Notes under the pieces: generated by a model | Databases searched by the model: none | Seen by the model: the letters and a program-made list of their open reading frames with translations, nothing else | What the model was told of the DNA's origin: nothing | Program-made: the position numbers and the translations under genes | Shown: one piece after another, positions 11,332 to 22,412 of the stretch | Layout: each line of letters starts with the position of its first letter | How positions within the stretch are numbered: the first letter of the stretch is position 1 | Assembly (NCBI RefSeq): GCF_000003195.3 | Contig: NC_012877.2 | Span: 13,624,839-13,688,838 of the forward strand | Direction of reading: 5' to 3' | Source of the DNA: Sorghum bicolor | Lineage: Eukaryota > Streptophyta > Magnoliopsida > Poales > Poaceae | DNA: 64,000 bases

Positions 11332-12653
11332 TGTTGACGGTCCTTATATACCAAATTTAATTATCAAATAAATAAAGAAAAGGATCCAAATGCAACCAAC
11401 ACCCAAACTTAGGGTTTTATCTGACAGAATTCTATGAGTTTTGGTGTTTGTCTATTTCTGCAGATGGTTATCAGGAAATATGGAGGAAAGGCCCATACGT
11501 CGGGTTTACATAGGGATATTAACGTGTGTGGCAATTTTCTATCATCTAGAAGACTCCAGAAGCCATGGAAACGAACGGGAGGCCGAGCGGGCCCAGGGGC
11601 AGGGCGCCCGCCCTCCCCCCTAGGGCGCCCGCCCTGGCTCAGTAGCCAATCAGGCTGAGTCTTGCGGATTATGCTCCACCGCCTTTGAGGATCAAGAAAA
11701 ACCGTGCGACTAAGGTCGGTTTGATCCGACGGCCCACGTTCATTTGGAAGGGCTATATAAGCAGGCCCCCTAGCCCCTGGAGAAGACACCTCTGAATCCC
11801 CATTCATTATTCATAGACAGAGCAAAAGCTAGGGTTTGGAGATAAGAGCTCTCCTCTCATCTCTAAACTAGAGTAGATCTAGATAGTAGCGAGATGGAGA
11901 GCGAGGGAGGATTGGAGGAGAGGCCAGCCTGTCGGTTCTTCCTCCGGTTGTACTTCACCATGATCAAGCTCTAATCAAGCTTGCTCATGGGATGACTCTG
12001 GTAATCTACTTCTATTTCATTATGCAATTACTATCCATGTATGTTCTCGTTCATAACTCTTTTGAGTACTTCAATTTATAGGACGCTATAGGTTAGAGTT
12101 GTAGTATAGGTGTAAGCGTGGTGCTTAGCCCAAGATTACTTGTGGATATCCCATGTTAGCCGGATCGCGTGGTAGGCCGCGTAGGTGACAGCTACGTAGT
12201 CCTCTGTAGTCCACCTCCTGTTAGCAAGACTGGTAGGTGTCCTCGACCTTAGGTATAAGCATCCTTTGTGTTGTTTTATACTTATGGTACGCCATAGACA
12301 GACATACCCCTTTGAAGTAGAGAATCCCTAGTTATCCTCTCTATTCTCCTATTATCGCCCATATATTAGATTGCTCTACTCTATATTCCCCCATTATCAT
12401 TTTACCTTTAATATTGTTCTTATTCAATTCTATCACATTTCCAATTTACACCCACCTGTCTGTCTTGGTTAAGTTAGAGCGTAGTTGGTTCTCCCGTTTC
12501 CCTGTGGATACGATAAAACCTTTAACCGGGTAAAAGCTATAACGGTATCCGTGTGCTTGCGGATTTATCTATGTGCGTATAGATACCATAGTAACTCTAG
12601 TGCCATGCTGGGATGACAACCTAGTATTCAAGTGGTGTTAGCAAGTGTCAACA
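11332..12653 (+). repeat. Element C 5' LTR
   Basis: 1322 bp, TGTTGACGG...GTCAACA. It differs from the 3' LTR by scattered substitutions and by an additional 20-odd-bp 'GCGCCCGCCCTCCCCCCTAG'-type insertion near 11610. A promoter-like TATATAA is at 11754. Confidence 0.88.
11754..11760 (+). promoter_or_regulatory. Putative TATA box in element C 5' LTR
   Basis: TATATAA sits in the context GGCTATATAAGCAGG and recurs at 28858 in the 3' LTR. It lies about 900 bp before the LTR end, as expected for a U3 core promoter. No start-site data are available. Confidence 0.55.
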
Positions 12654-12660
12654 AGCTTTT

Positions 12661-12678
12661 TGGCGCCGTTGCCGGGGA
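12661..12678 (+). other. Element C primer binding site (tRNA-Asp)
   Basis: TGGCGCCGTTGCCGGGGA is 18 nt complementary to the 3' end of plant tRNA-Asp and lies 7 bp after the LTR end. This PBS type is usual in Athila-related elements. Confidence 0.85.
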
Positions 12679-12825
12679 AACGGTTGCTGAGTTGACTACG
12701 AACTAGCTTAATCATTTTTTCTAAAAATAATAAAAATAATAATAAAATAATATATTTTTCCTTTTATCCTTTGCCTCATCTCTGCTATTCTTTCTTCTTA
12801 TCTAATCTTTGATCTCTGGTCTATC

Positions 12826-13761
12826 ATGAATGCAAACAAGTCTATCTATCAGTTTAGTAGACCTACAGACACACATCTTGAACCACCAAAATTTTCAAAG
12901 CCTATCATGACATCTATTTTTGAGATAAGCCCGGAATACATAGAATTTGTTCAAAAATAACCTTTCTCAGGAGAAGGTGAGGAAAACCCATACACATACC
13001 TAAAAGAGTTTTATCAAGTCTGTGACCTCCTTCGCATTGAAGGCATATCCGATGAGACCCTTAAATGGAAGCTCTTTCCGTTCTCTTTAACGGGAAAAGC
13101 TAGACATTGGTATAAACTCAACATAGGAAGTGCTCAAGGAGATTGGAAGGAGCTATACAATAGTTTTCTTTTTAAATATTTTCCGATCTCCAAAGTGGCA
13201 AATCTTCGAATCAAGATTCTTTCTTTTAGACAACTAGAAGAAGAATCTCTTGGCGAATCATGGGACCACTTTATTGACCTTACTCTCACTGGCCCAAATC
13301 TTTCTATTCTAGAAGAAGTTCTTCTAATTCACTTTTTTAAGGGCCTTAGTAGGGAAAATAAGCAAACCCTTAATGCGGCCTCTGGAAGATCCTTCCACCA
13401 CCTGTCCGCTAGTGAAGCTTGGAATTTGATTGATTTAATGAGCGGAAAGTCTCCTAGCATTTATATCCCTGAGAAAGAGAAAGAATCAGTTCCTAGACAA
13501 GAAGAGGAAGTTTCGATAGCCAAATTACAACCACTTCAATCCCAAACTTTAGCTATCGATCCTAAATCATCAATACCCCAAAATTCTCCAAGGGAGGAAG
13601 AAATTCCGACCTTAAATCTTTTAGATGCTGATGGTTTAGACTTTTGGTTCCATAAGAGACCTTCAAGCAGGGATAATTCAAATCCTTGCAATAATGGTTC
13701 TCTTAGAGAATGTCCTGGTTCCTGTTATGAAGAAGACGAGGATGACATATCAAGTGAATGA
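12826..13761 (+). pseudogene. Element C gag (one nonsense codon)
   Basis: The frame runs from ATG 12826 to TGA 13759-13761, interrupted by TAA at 12958-12960. It is 311 codons counting the broken one. Capsid-like phrases are GEENPYTYLKEFYQVCD, LKWKLFPFSLTGKARHWY and EEESLGESWDHF. The same order is seen in the gag of element E (LRWKLF, FSITGRPKKWY, KESLGKAWDRF), which shows homology. The C-terminal part is acidic and low complexity. The stop makes it non-functional as read. Confidence 0.82.
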
Positions 13762-13989
13762 GAGCTAAACCATATAGAACATTCTATCTGTTCCCCTTCC
13801 ATGTTCACAAATTCTAAATCCATCCTTGACCTTAGAGACCCCTCTTATCCCTCTCCTTTTCAGTCTCATGATGATCCTAGCAATCCATCAAGATGATCAA
13901 ACCATAGGAGCCATAAAGACCATGAGGATGACATGTCAAGTAATGTCATAGAAGGAGAGCTAAGCCATATAGAAAATTCTAACACCTCC
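13762..13989 (+). other. Element C post-gag spacer with an imperfect internal duplication
   Basis: The segment GATGACATATCAAGTGAATG...GAGAGCTAAACCATATAGA (13741 on) recurs imperfectly from 13931 (GATGACATGTCAAGTAATG...GAGAGCTAAGCCATATAGA). No open frame. Element D enters at 13989; CCTCC is the target site. Confidence 0.6.
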
Positions 13990-15913
13990 TGAAAGATCCT
14001 AATATGGCTAGAGGGGGGTGAATAGCCTATTTAAAAATTCTACAAACTCACTAGAGCAAAAGGTTAGTAAATAACAAAGTGAAGCTTTTTGCTCTAGCTC
14101 TAAAGGGGTGTTTGCAAGCCACCTACCCAACAATTCTAGTTGCTAAGATCTCTATGCACACAAGAACTAAGTCTCTACAAGTTACACTAGAGAACTAAGC
14201 TACACAAGTCAAAGTAAGCAACTAAACTAGTTACACTAGTTTGCGGTAAATAAAGATAAGATGAGATATTTATACCGCCGTGTAGGGGATGAACCAATCA
14301 CCAATATAAACAATCAAGCACCGGGAGAATGCCAATCAAACACAATTGAGACACCGATTTTTCTCCCGAGGTTCACGTGCTTGCCGGCACGCTACGTCCC
14401 CGTTGTGTCGACCAACACTTGGTGGTTCGGTGGCTAAGAGGTGTAGCACGAACCTCGTCCTCACTAGGACACCACAAGAACCCACCCACAAGTGAGGTAA
14501 CTCAATGACACGAGCAATCCACTAGAGTTATCTTTCGGCTCTCCGCCGGGGAAGGTACAAGACCCCTCACAATCACCGGGAGATGGCCACGAACAATCAC
14601 CAACTCGTGCCAATCCTCCTCCGCTGCTCCAAGCCGTCTAGGTGGCGGCAACCACCAAGAGTAACAAGAAAACCGCAGCTAGAACGATCCCCAAGTGCCA
14701 CTAGATGCAATCACTCAAGCAAATGCACTTGGAATCACTCCCAATCTCACAAAGATGTTTAATCTATAAAGGAGATGAGTGGGAGGTGTTTGCTTAGGCT
14801 CACAAGGATGTCAAGTATACTAGAATGCCAAGGGAGTGAGCCCCAAGCCGGCCAAACACGTATTTATAGCCCCTCAAACAAATAGAGCCGTTGGCTCTTT
14901 CACTGGGCGAAAAACGGGGTCACTGGACGCTCTTAAAGGGGCACCGGACGCTCAGCCCTTGCGTCCGGTGCTCCAACGTCAGCCACGTGTCAGAGTCTAA
15001 CGGTCACCTGCAGTGCACCGGACGCTGAGCAAGTTAGCACCGGACGCGTCCGGTGCACACTGGACTCATGCGCAGAGAGTTCCGCAAACCTGCGGGTCAC
15101 CGGACACTAGCCACCGGACGCACCCTGAGCGTCCGGTGCTCACCGGACTCGTGCGCAGAGAGGGTCGCCAAGACGCCCGCACACCGGACGCGCACCACCG
15201 GACGCTCAAGCCAGCGTCCGGTGCCTATCATCCGGTGCCTTACCCTAGCTGGGCCAAGCACTGTCTGCACCGGACGCTCAGACGCAGCGTCCGGTGCTCC
15301 AGAAGCCAGCGTCCGGTGAGTGTTTTCTCAGCGAGAAACACTCCCGCGACTACTCCAAATTTCCCTCCGGCGCAATAGAAAATATGCACTTCATTTTCTC
15401 GAAAAGCGCCGAACCCATCCTCTCTCTACCCTTCAAACTTCAACTCCCTTCTCAAAGTGTGCCAACACCATAAAGTGTGTACCAACAAGTGCACGTGTGT
15501 TAGCATTTTCACAATTATTTTTCTTCGAAGGAGTTAAGTTAGCTCACTGGGTTCTAAATGCATGCACATGAACAATGACACCTAGTGGCACTTGATAACC
15601 GTTTAGCCAAAGAATTCCCCTCTTTATAGTACGCCTATCTATCCTAAATGTGATCACACCCTCTATGGTGTCTTGATCACCAAAACCAAAACCCTAAGCA
15701 ATACCTTTGCCTTGATCTCCATAGGATTTTATTTTTCTCTTTCTTCTTTTCCAAGTTGAGCACTTGATCACCTTGTGGTCATCACCATCATCACCATGAT
15801 CATCACTTGCTCCATCACTTGGCATGTACCAACCTCATTAAGTCTACACACACTTAGCATAGAGGTTAGTACTAGGGTTTCATCAATTATCCAAAACCAA
15901 ACTAGGGCTTTCA
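13990..15913 (-). repeat. Element D 3' LTR
   Basis: 1924 bp, TGAAAGATCC...GGGCTTTCA as read on +. The minus-strand TATA-like TATAAATA lies at 14861-14868. Upstream of it, in element sense, is the palindromic array at about 14930-15318. ORFs such as 15013-15378 are read-throughs of that array and not genes. Confidence 0.92.
14930..15318. repeat. Array of CACCGGAC / GTCCGGTG palindromic motifs in element D 3' LTR
   Basis: About sixteen copies of CACCGGAC or its complement occur within 390 bp, in both orientations, e.g. 14942, 15016, 15039, 15112, 15196, 15269 and, inverted, 14962, 15131, 15215, 15289, 15310. At 15037-15056 two opposite copies form a 20-bp perfect palindrome. The other LTR has the same array (23345-23742) with that palindrome broken. 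The array lies just upstream of the TATA-like box in element sense, which suggests transcription-factor sites or CpG-rich targets. LTR palindromes have been reported for sireviruses (recalled, not checked). Confidence 0.8.
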
Positions 15914-17024
15914 ATCTCCCCTTTTTGGTAATTGATGACAACCCTTTTTACAAAGATTTTCAATAAAAATTTCTTGGATTCATGTTGCTTGCCCAAGCAT
16001 TTTACCATGTGCAAAGATTATGGACAAGTTTCATAAACCCAAATTGGTAGCAATTGCTCCCCCTACATATGTGCTAAGAGTTTGGATTTGAAAGCTTGCA
16101 CATATGCTTGTATAGGAAATATAGGAGTCAATTTCTACCAAATAATGCTAAGGTGTAGAAAATGGACCTTTGAAGCGTGAAACCAATCGGAGTTGCCAAT
16201 ATACACCATCCTTAGCACCATGAGTAACTAGACATTCACAAAACTAGAACACCCCGTGAGATCAACATTAAAAACAAGGTTCTAGTACCACTTGTGAAAT
16301 AACTAAAAGTCTAGTTACACTACCTATGCATGCTAGTTCTTCATTTCATCAATCAAACTTACAACTAGCATACACCACACAAGCAAGGCATTTGAGAGAG
16401 AGCTTCTAAAGCTAATGCAAATGCAAGCAACCATATGTGATGCACATACAAATGCAACATACAAGTTTATGAGCTTGCTCCCCCTACTTGTGTGCTTTAA
16501 ACTTTTAATTGATCCCCTTCTTTTATCATGTTACTCCCCTATCTTAAATCTTTGGGAAATTCTCTCCCCCTTTGTCATCAAAGACCACAAAAGGTGAGAT
16601 CAAATTTTAGATATGTTAGTGTGAAACCATGTGAAGTGAGATCATTTTCCCAAAATTGGTCCAATCTAGATTACTTGCCTAAGATATTTAACTCGGTTTG
16701 ATCCAAGGACAAGCTTCTTCACACCTCCAAATAAGGGTTATCTTGTACCATGTTGAGTTAAACACTTATAGCTCATATTCTAGATCAAACACTAGGATTG
16801 CAAGCCCACAAACATGTCATATGCTACCACTAGATCAAGTAAAGCATAAAAGCAATAGTGGTACCATACAAGCATCAAATTCATTTGATTTTCATGAATG
16901 ATCCTAAGATATGTAAGGAATGACTAGATGCACTAAACAAGTCCTTAGCATAGGATGAATGACATGTCAATCAATTTTACCTTGCTTTGCTCGAAGGAGA
17001 GGCAAGTCATATAGTGGGGGTGCA
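15914..17024 (-). other. Element D 3' non-coding tract with polypurine-like motifs
   Basis: The sequence adjoining the LTR (ATCTCCCCTTTTTGG on +) is the complement of a polypurine tract. Additional complements of GGGGGAG occur at 16049, 16479 and 16564 (CTCCCCCTTTGTCATCAA). Sireviruses are known for several PPT-like motifs between RNase H and the 3' LTR. No envelope-like ORF remains in these 1.1 kb. Confidence 0.7.
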
Positions 17025-20000
17025 TCAACACGTATTTGAGAAGTCAAGTATGTTCAATTCATTCCTTAGCTTGCAAAACCTCTTCTCATCAAGTGGCTTG
17101 GTGAATATATCGGCAAGTTGATCATCGGTGCCTATACTCTCAATGCAAATGTCCCCTTTTTGTTGGTGATCTCTTATAAAGTGATGGCGGACATCTATGT
17201 GCTTTGTTCTTGAGTGTTGAATCGGATTGTTGGTGAGCTTTACGGCACTTTCATTGTCACATAGCAATGGCACTTCTTTGAAATTGATTCCAAAGTCCTT
17301 CAATGTTGCCTTCATCCATAGGATTTGTGCACAACAACTACCGGCCGCAATATATTCCGCTTCGGCGGTTGATAGTGCAACACTATTTTGCTTCTTGGAT
17401 GACCATGAGACAAGTGATCTTCCCAATAGTTGACATGTGCCCGATGTGCTTCTTCTCTCAACTTTGCATCCCGCATAGTCCGAGTCGGAATATCCAACAA
17501 GTTCAAACTTTGCACCTTTGGGATACCACAAACCAACATTTTGTGTATGTTTCAAGTACCTCAATATTCTCTTTGTTGCTTTTAAATGACTTTCTCTTGG
17601 TGAGGCTTGGAATCTTGCACACATGCATACACTAAACATGACATCCGGTCTTGATGCGGTCACATAGAGTAGGCTTCCAATCATAGACCGATACATCTTT
17701 TGATCCACCATGTTTCCACTTGTATCACTATTTAGGCTTCCATTTGTTCCCATTGGAGTGCTAATTGCCTTTGCATCATCCATACCAAACTTCTTGAGCA
17801 TGTCTTTTATGTACTTGCCTTGACTCACAAATGTGCCATTCTTCAATTGCTTGATTTGAAGACCAAGGAAGTAACTAAGCTCTCCAATCATTGACATCTC
17901 AAACTCATTAGCCATCATATTTCCAAACTCTTCACAAAATTCTTAGTTGGTTGATCCAAATATGATATCATCAACATATATTTGCAACACAAACAAGTCT
18001 TTGCCAATCTTTTTGGTGAAGAGAGTGGTGTCAACCTTGCCCATCTTGAAACCTTTAGAGAGTAAGAAATCTCTCAATCTCTCATACCATGCTCTTGGTG
18101 CTTGCTTCAAACCATACAATGCCTTTCTTAGCTTGTAAACATGGTTGGGTTTCTTGTCATCCTCAAAACCGGGAGGTTGCTCAACATAGACTTCTTCATT
18201 GATATAGCCATTGAGAAATGCACTTTTCACATCCATTTGATATAACTTGATGTTATGTGCACAAGCATAGGCCAACAAGATCCTAATTGCTTCCAATCTT
18301 GCAACTGGGGCATATGTTTCACCAAAGTCAAGACCTTCAACTTGAGTATAGCCTTGTGCTACCAATCTTGCTTTGTTCCTTACAACTATCCCATCTTGAT
18401 CTTGCTTGTTGCGAAAGACCCATCTAGTACCAATGACATTATGATCACTAGGCCTCTCAACTAATTCCCATACTTGATTTCTCTTGAAATTGTTAAGCTC
18501 TTCATGCATAGCATTAACCCAATCAACATCTCTCAATGCTTCATCAATCTTCTTTGGCTCAATGTGAGACACAAAGGAGAAATGCTCACAAAATGATGCT
18601 AATCTTGATCTAGTTTGCACTCCTCTTTGAATATCACCAATGATATGATCCAATGGATGATCTCTTGCAATATTTGTTGGTTGAAGTATTTGCACTTGAT
18701 TGCTTGCACTTGGTTGATCATAAGATGATGTACTAGTTTGTTGATCTTGCACTTGAGTACCACTTGTACTAGCTTGATTTTGATCATGAGAACCACTAAC
18801 TTGCACATTAGAGGTAGGAAGCACTTGATCTTTGTCATCTTCAACATCAATCACTTCTCTAGGCCTCAAATCACCAATGTCCATATTCTTTATTGCATCG
18901 GCCAATTGAGTGCCTCTCACATCATCTAGATGATCTTCTTCCTCTTGAGAGCCATTTGTTTCATCAAACTCAACATCATGCACCTCTTCAAGAGTACCAC
19001 TAGCCAAATTCCAAACTCTATAAGCTTTGCTAGTAGTTGAGTAACCAAGCAAGAATCCTTCATCACATTTCTTTTCAAATTTACTCAATCTAGTGCCTTT
19101 CTTCAATATGTAGCATTTGCAACCAAAAACCCGAAAGTATGCAATGTTGGGCTTTCTTCCATTCAAGAGCTCATATGGAGTCTTCTCCATCATTGGGTGA
19201 CAATAAAGTCGGTTGCTATAGTAGCAAGCCGTGTTGATTGCTTCGGCCCAAAAAGAATGACTAACATTGTATTCACTCAACATTGATCTTGCCATGTCAA
19301 TCAAGGTTCTATTCTTCCTCTCAACAAGACCATTTGATTGTGGAGTGTACTTGGCCGAGAATTGATGCCTAATGCCAAATTCATCACAAAGCTCATCAAC
19401 TCTTGTATTCTTGAATTCACTTCCATTGTCACTTCTCACTTTCTTGATGGTTGTTTCAAACTCATTGTGTATTCTCTTGACAAATGATTTGAAAGTTGCA
19501 AAAGCATCACTCTTGTCACTAAGAAAGAATACCCATGTGTATCTTGTGAAATCATCCACTATCACAAATCCATATTTGTTTCCACCAATGCTTGTGTATG
19601 TGGTTGGTCCAAATAAGTCCATATGCAACAACTCAAATGCCTTGCATGTACTCATGATGCTCTTCTTTGGATGAGTGTTGCCAACTTGCTTTCCGGCTTG
19701 ACATGCACTACAAAGCTTGTCTTTCTCAAATGTGACATCTTTCAAGCCTCTAACAAGATCATGTTTGACTAACTTGTTTAATTGTTTCATTCCAACATGA
19801 CCAAGCCTTCTATGCCATAACCAACCCATGCTAGATTTGGTGAGCAAGCATGTTGACAATTGAGCTTCACTAGCATTGAAATCAACCAAGTTTAGATTCT
19901 CATATCTAAAGCCTTTGAATATCAAGTTTGAGCCATCTACACTTATGATCTCTACATCATCAACTCCAAATATACATTTGAAACCAAGATCACAAAGTTG

Positions 20001-20261
20001 AGCTATGGATAGCAAGTTGAAGTTCAAGCTCTCTACTAGTAGCACATTGGAAATGCTCAAGTCATTGGATATAGCAATTTTACCAAGCCCTTTTACCTTG
20101 CCTTTGCCATTGTCACCAAATGTGATACTATCAACACCATTGTCATCATTTGTTGTCATCATTTGGATTGATTGAATTGAACATTCTTGCATCACCGGTC
20201 ATGTGTTGTGTGCACCCACTATCAAGCACCCAATGCCTTCCTCCGGCTTTATAGTTTACCT
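17025..20261 (-). pseudogene. Element D pol (protease, integrase, reverse transcriptase, RNase H), two lesions
   Basis: The protease ([15 protein letters not shown], about 20205-20245) is in the gag frame. Downstream pol is in another frame from about 20195, so a one-base indel lies between. Integrase follows: a Cys-rich zinc-binding part (CSACQAGKQ), HMDLFGP and [10 protein letters not shown] core residues, and [13 protein letters not shown] contains [17 protein letters not shown] and [14 protein letters not shown] at 17943-17945 then interrupts the same frame, which continues through RNase H (STAEAEYIA, TKHIDVRHHFIRD, LADIFTKPLD) to 17025. Pol makes and integrates cDNA. As read, this copy would need a helper for the downstream enzymes. 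Confidence 0.9.
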
Positions 20262-20271
20262 ACAAAACAAA

Positions 20272-22353
20272 TCAATGTTTCTTAGGTACCCATACTTGTT
20301 TGGGTCCTTGGAGGTTAGTGGCTAAGCTTTTTGGTACCCAAATGGCCTTCTTCTTTGGACCCACAATTGGTGTACCAACAAACTTAGCATGCACACCCTT
20401 CTCACCCTTGGTAAGCACATAACAAGAATCAAAAGGAATGTAAGGTACATTAGCAATTTTCTTGTTCTTGTTCATTTTATTGCAATTAAGCTCTAGGTGC
20501 CCAACTTGCTTGCATTTGTTGCAATACCGACCATTGCTCTTCACAAAGCTAGGCTTGTGAGTTGCAAAGGCTTTCTTGCCTTTCTTGGGGGTATAGCCTA
20601 ATCCCTCTTTGTTGAGAGAAAACCTTTGGCTACCCAAGCACTTTAGCAAGCGGGCCTCACCACCATAGGCCTTGCCTAGGGCGTGAGTGAGCTCATCCAC
20701 CTCTCTCTTGAGAGTCTCATTCTCAACCTTTAGTGAAGCATCACAAGTGACACTAACACTAGAAGTAGAGGTAGAGTTGGTGGTGGTGGATGAAGACTTA
20801 CACGAAGAGTTAGTGGCAACAACAATAGGTGGGTTGGGTGATTCCTTAATTAAGTCACATGTTGTGCCCACATCACATGATATAACAACCTTTTCCTTGT
20901 TCTCTTCTAACAACAAGGAGTGAGCTTTCTCAAGCTTGGTGTGAGCCTTGCCAAGCTTCTCATGGGCTTCCACTAGCCTCTCATGATTAGCATTGAGCTC
21001 ATCAAAGGATTGCTCAAGAGCTTTTAACTTCTTGGCCAATTCTTTGCACTTCTTGTTTTTAGATTGAATGAGAGAATCGGCTTGTTCTAGCATGTCCATG
21101 AGTTGTTCATTAGTGAATTCATTTTCATCATCACTATCACTATCATGTTCATGTTCACTTTCACTTTCACTCTTATCATATTGTACCTTGTGGCCCTTAG
21201 CCATGAAGCATGAAGGAGTGTCGAAGAGTGATGGCTTGTTGATAGCAATGCTTGCAAGCGCCTTCTTCTTGGATGCCTTGTCATCATCACTAGAATCATC
21301 ATCCGAAGAAGCATCACTATCCCATGTCACAACATAGGATCCACCCTTCTTCTTCTTCTTGAAGACCATCTTCTTCTCTTTTTTTTCTTTCTTCTCCTTC
21401 TTGTTTTTCTTATCATGCTCATCATTGTTACTATTGTAAGGACAATCCGCCACAATATGATCGGGGCTCTTGCACTTATAGCATAGCCTCACATGCTCTT
21501 TGTTCTTGGAGTTGTCCCTTCTCTTTCTTGTATGGTAGCCCTTCTTCTTCATCATCTTGCCAAACTTGCGGACAAAGAGTGCTAGTGCTTCATCATCACT
21601 ATCATCATTGGAGCACTCCTCGTCACTTGATTCTTCTTTCTTGGCCTTGCCCTTGTTTTTGCTCTTGGATGAAGAGCTAGCTTTGAATGCTACACTCTTC
21701 TTCTTCTTGTCATCATCATCCTTCTTCATGACCTCATCATCATCATTGTCATTGTATTGATCTTCGGTCATGACATCTCCAAGTACCTCATTGGGAGATA
21801 CACCGGTCAATCCTCCTCTAAAGATGATTGTTCTCAATGTCTTGAACCTCTTGGGCAAGCACATCAAGAACTTGTGAATGAAATCCTCATCCTTCACTTT
21901 CTCACCAAGGCCCTTGAGATCATTGATGATGACTTGGAGCCTATAGAACATCTCCGGTATAGACTCATCATCCTTCATCTTGAAGTTGGATAGCTTGTCC
22001 TTGAGCATATACAATTTGGCACTTTTTACCGTTGTAGTGCCCTCATATGTTTCTTCTAGTCTTGTCCACACATCACTTGTCTTCTCAAGATCTTTGACTT
22101 GTTCAAACACCTTTGAATCAATGCCATTATAAATTGTGTTGAGAGCCATGGTGTTACATTGCTTGTTTGCTCTCTCATTGTCGGTGGGGTTGGCGGGGTC
22201 AAGGATCACAAAGTCATTCTCCGTGACTTCCCACACTCTATCATTGATTGATCCAAGGTACATCTTCATTTTTCTCTTCCAATAGTCAAAGGAACTTGTG
22301 CCATCGAAGAACGGTGGTTTGCCCCCAACATGGTTCAACACTATTTGAGCCAT
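20272..22353 (-). CDS. Element D Gag polyprotein, full length (693 aa)
   Basis: An uninterrupted 693-codon frame whose start ATG lies about 45 bp after the PBS. Residues 1-190 are a capsid-type region (FDYWKRKMKMYLGS, WTRLEETYEG, FYRLQVIINDLKGLGE, LMCLPKRF). A long acidic and lysine-rich stretch follows. CCHC zinc knuckles lie near residue 290 (CYKCKSPDHIVADC) and near residue 610 (CNKCKQVGHLELNC). Between them, residues about 420-500 form a heptad-like coiled coil (ELNANHERLVEAHEKLGKAH). The large Gag with two separated knuckles fits the Sirevirus genus. It ends at TGA; TAG and the protease follow in the same frame, so protease expression could involve read-through (inference). Confidence 0.9.
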   Translation of the reverse strand: MAQIVLNHVGGKPPFFDGTSSFDYWKRKMKMYLGSINDRVWEVTENDFVILDPANPTDNERANKQCNTMALNTIYNGIDSKVFEQVKDLEKTSDVWTRLEETYEGTTTVKSAKLYMLKDKLSNFKMKDDESIPEMFYRLQVIINDLKGLGEKVKDEDFIHKFLMCLPKRFKTLRTIIFRGGLTGVSPNEVLGDVMTEDQYNDNDDDEVMKKDDDDKKKKSVAFKASSSSKSKNKGKAKKEESSDEECSNDDSDDEALALFVRKFGKMMKKKGYHTRKRRDNSKNKEHVRLCYKCKSPDHIVADCPYNSNNDEHDKKNKKEKKEKKEKKMVFKKKKKGGSYVVTWDSDASSDDDSSDDDKASKKKALASIAINKPSLFDTPSCFMAKGHKVQYDKSESESEHEHDSDSDDENEFTNEQLMDMLEQADSLIQSKNKKCKELAKKLKALEQSFDELNANHERLVEAHEKLGKAHTKLEKAHSLLLEENKEKVVISCDVGTTCDLIKESPNPPIVVATNSSCKSSSTTTNSTSTSSVSVTCDASLKVENETLKREVDELTHALGKAYGGEARLLKCLGSQRFSLNKEGLGYTPKKGKKAFATHKPSFVKSNGRYCNKCKQVGHLELNCNKMNKNKKIANVPYIPFDSCYVLTKGEKGVHAKFVGTPIVGPKKKAIWVPKSLATNLQGPKQVWVPKKH

Positions 22354-22397
22354 AATTTGAGCACCGAGGTTGTTAAGCCTTCACAAACGGTGACCAC

Positions 22398-22410
22398 GGC
22401 TCCGATACCA
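22398..22410 (-). other. Element D primer binding site (tRNA-iMet)
   Basis: On the minus strand this reads TGGTATCGGAGCC, 2 bp inside the 5' LTR end at 22413. Confidence 0.85.
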
Positions 22411-22412
22411 CT

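Noticed and set aside
14930..15318. Regularly repeated CACCGGACG words resembling a CRISPR-like array
   Set aside because: Both orientations are mixed and spacing is irregular (10-60 bp). The array lies in LTRs of a plant Sirevirus and is present twice with the LTR.
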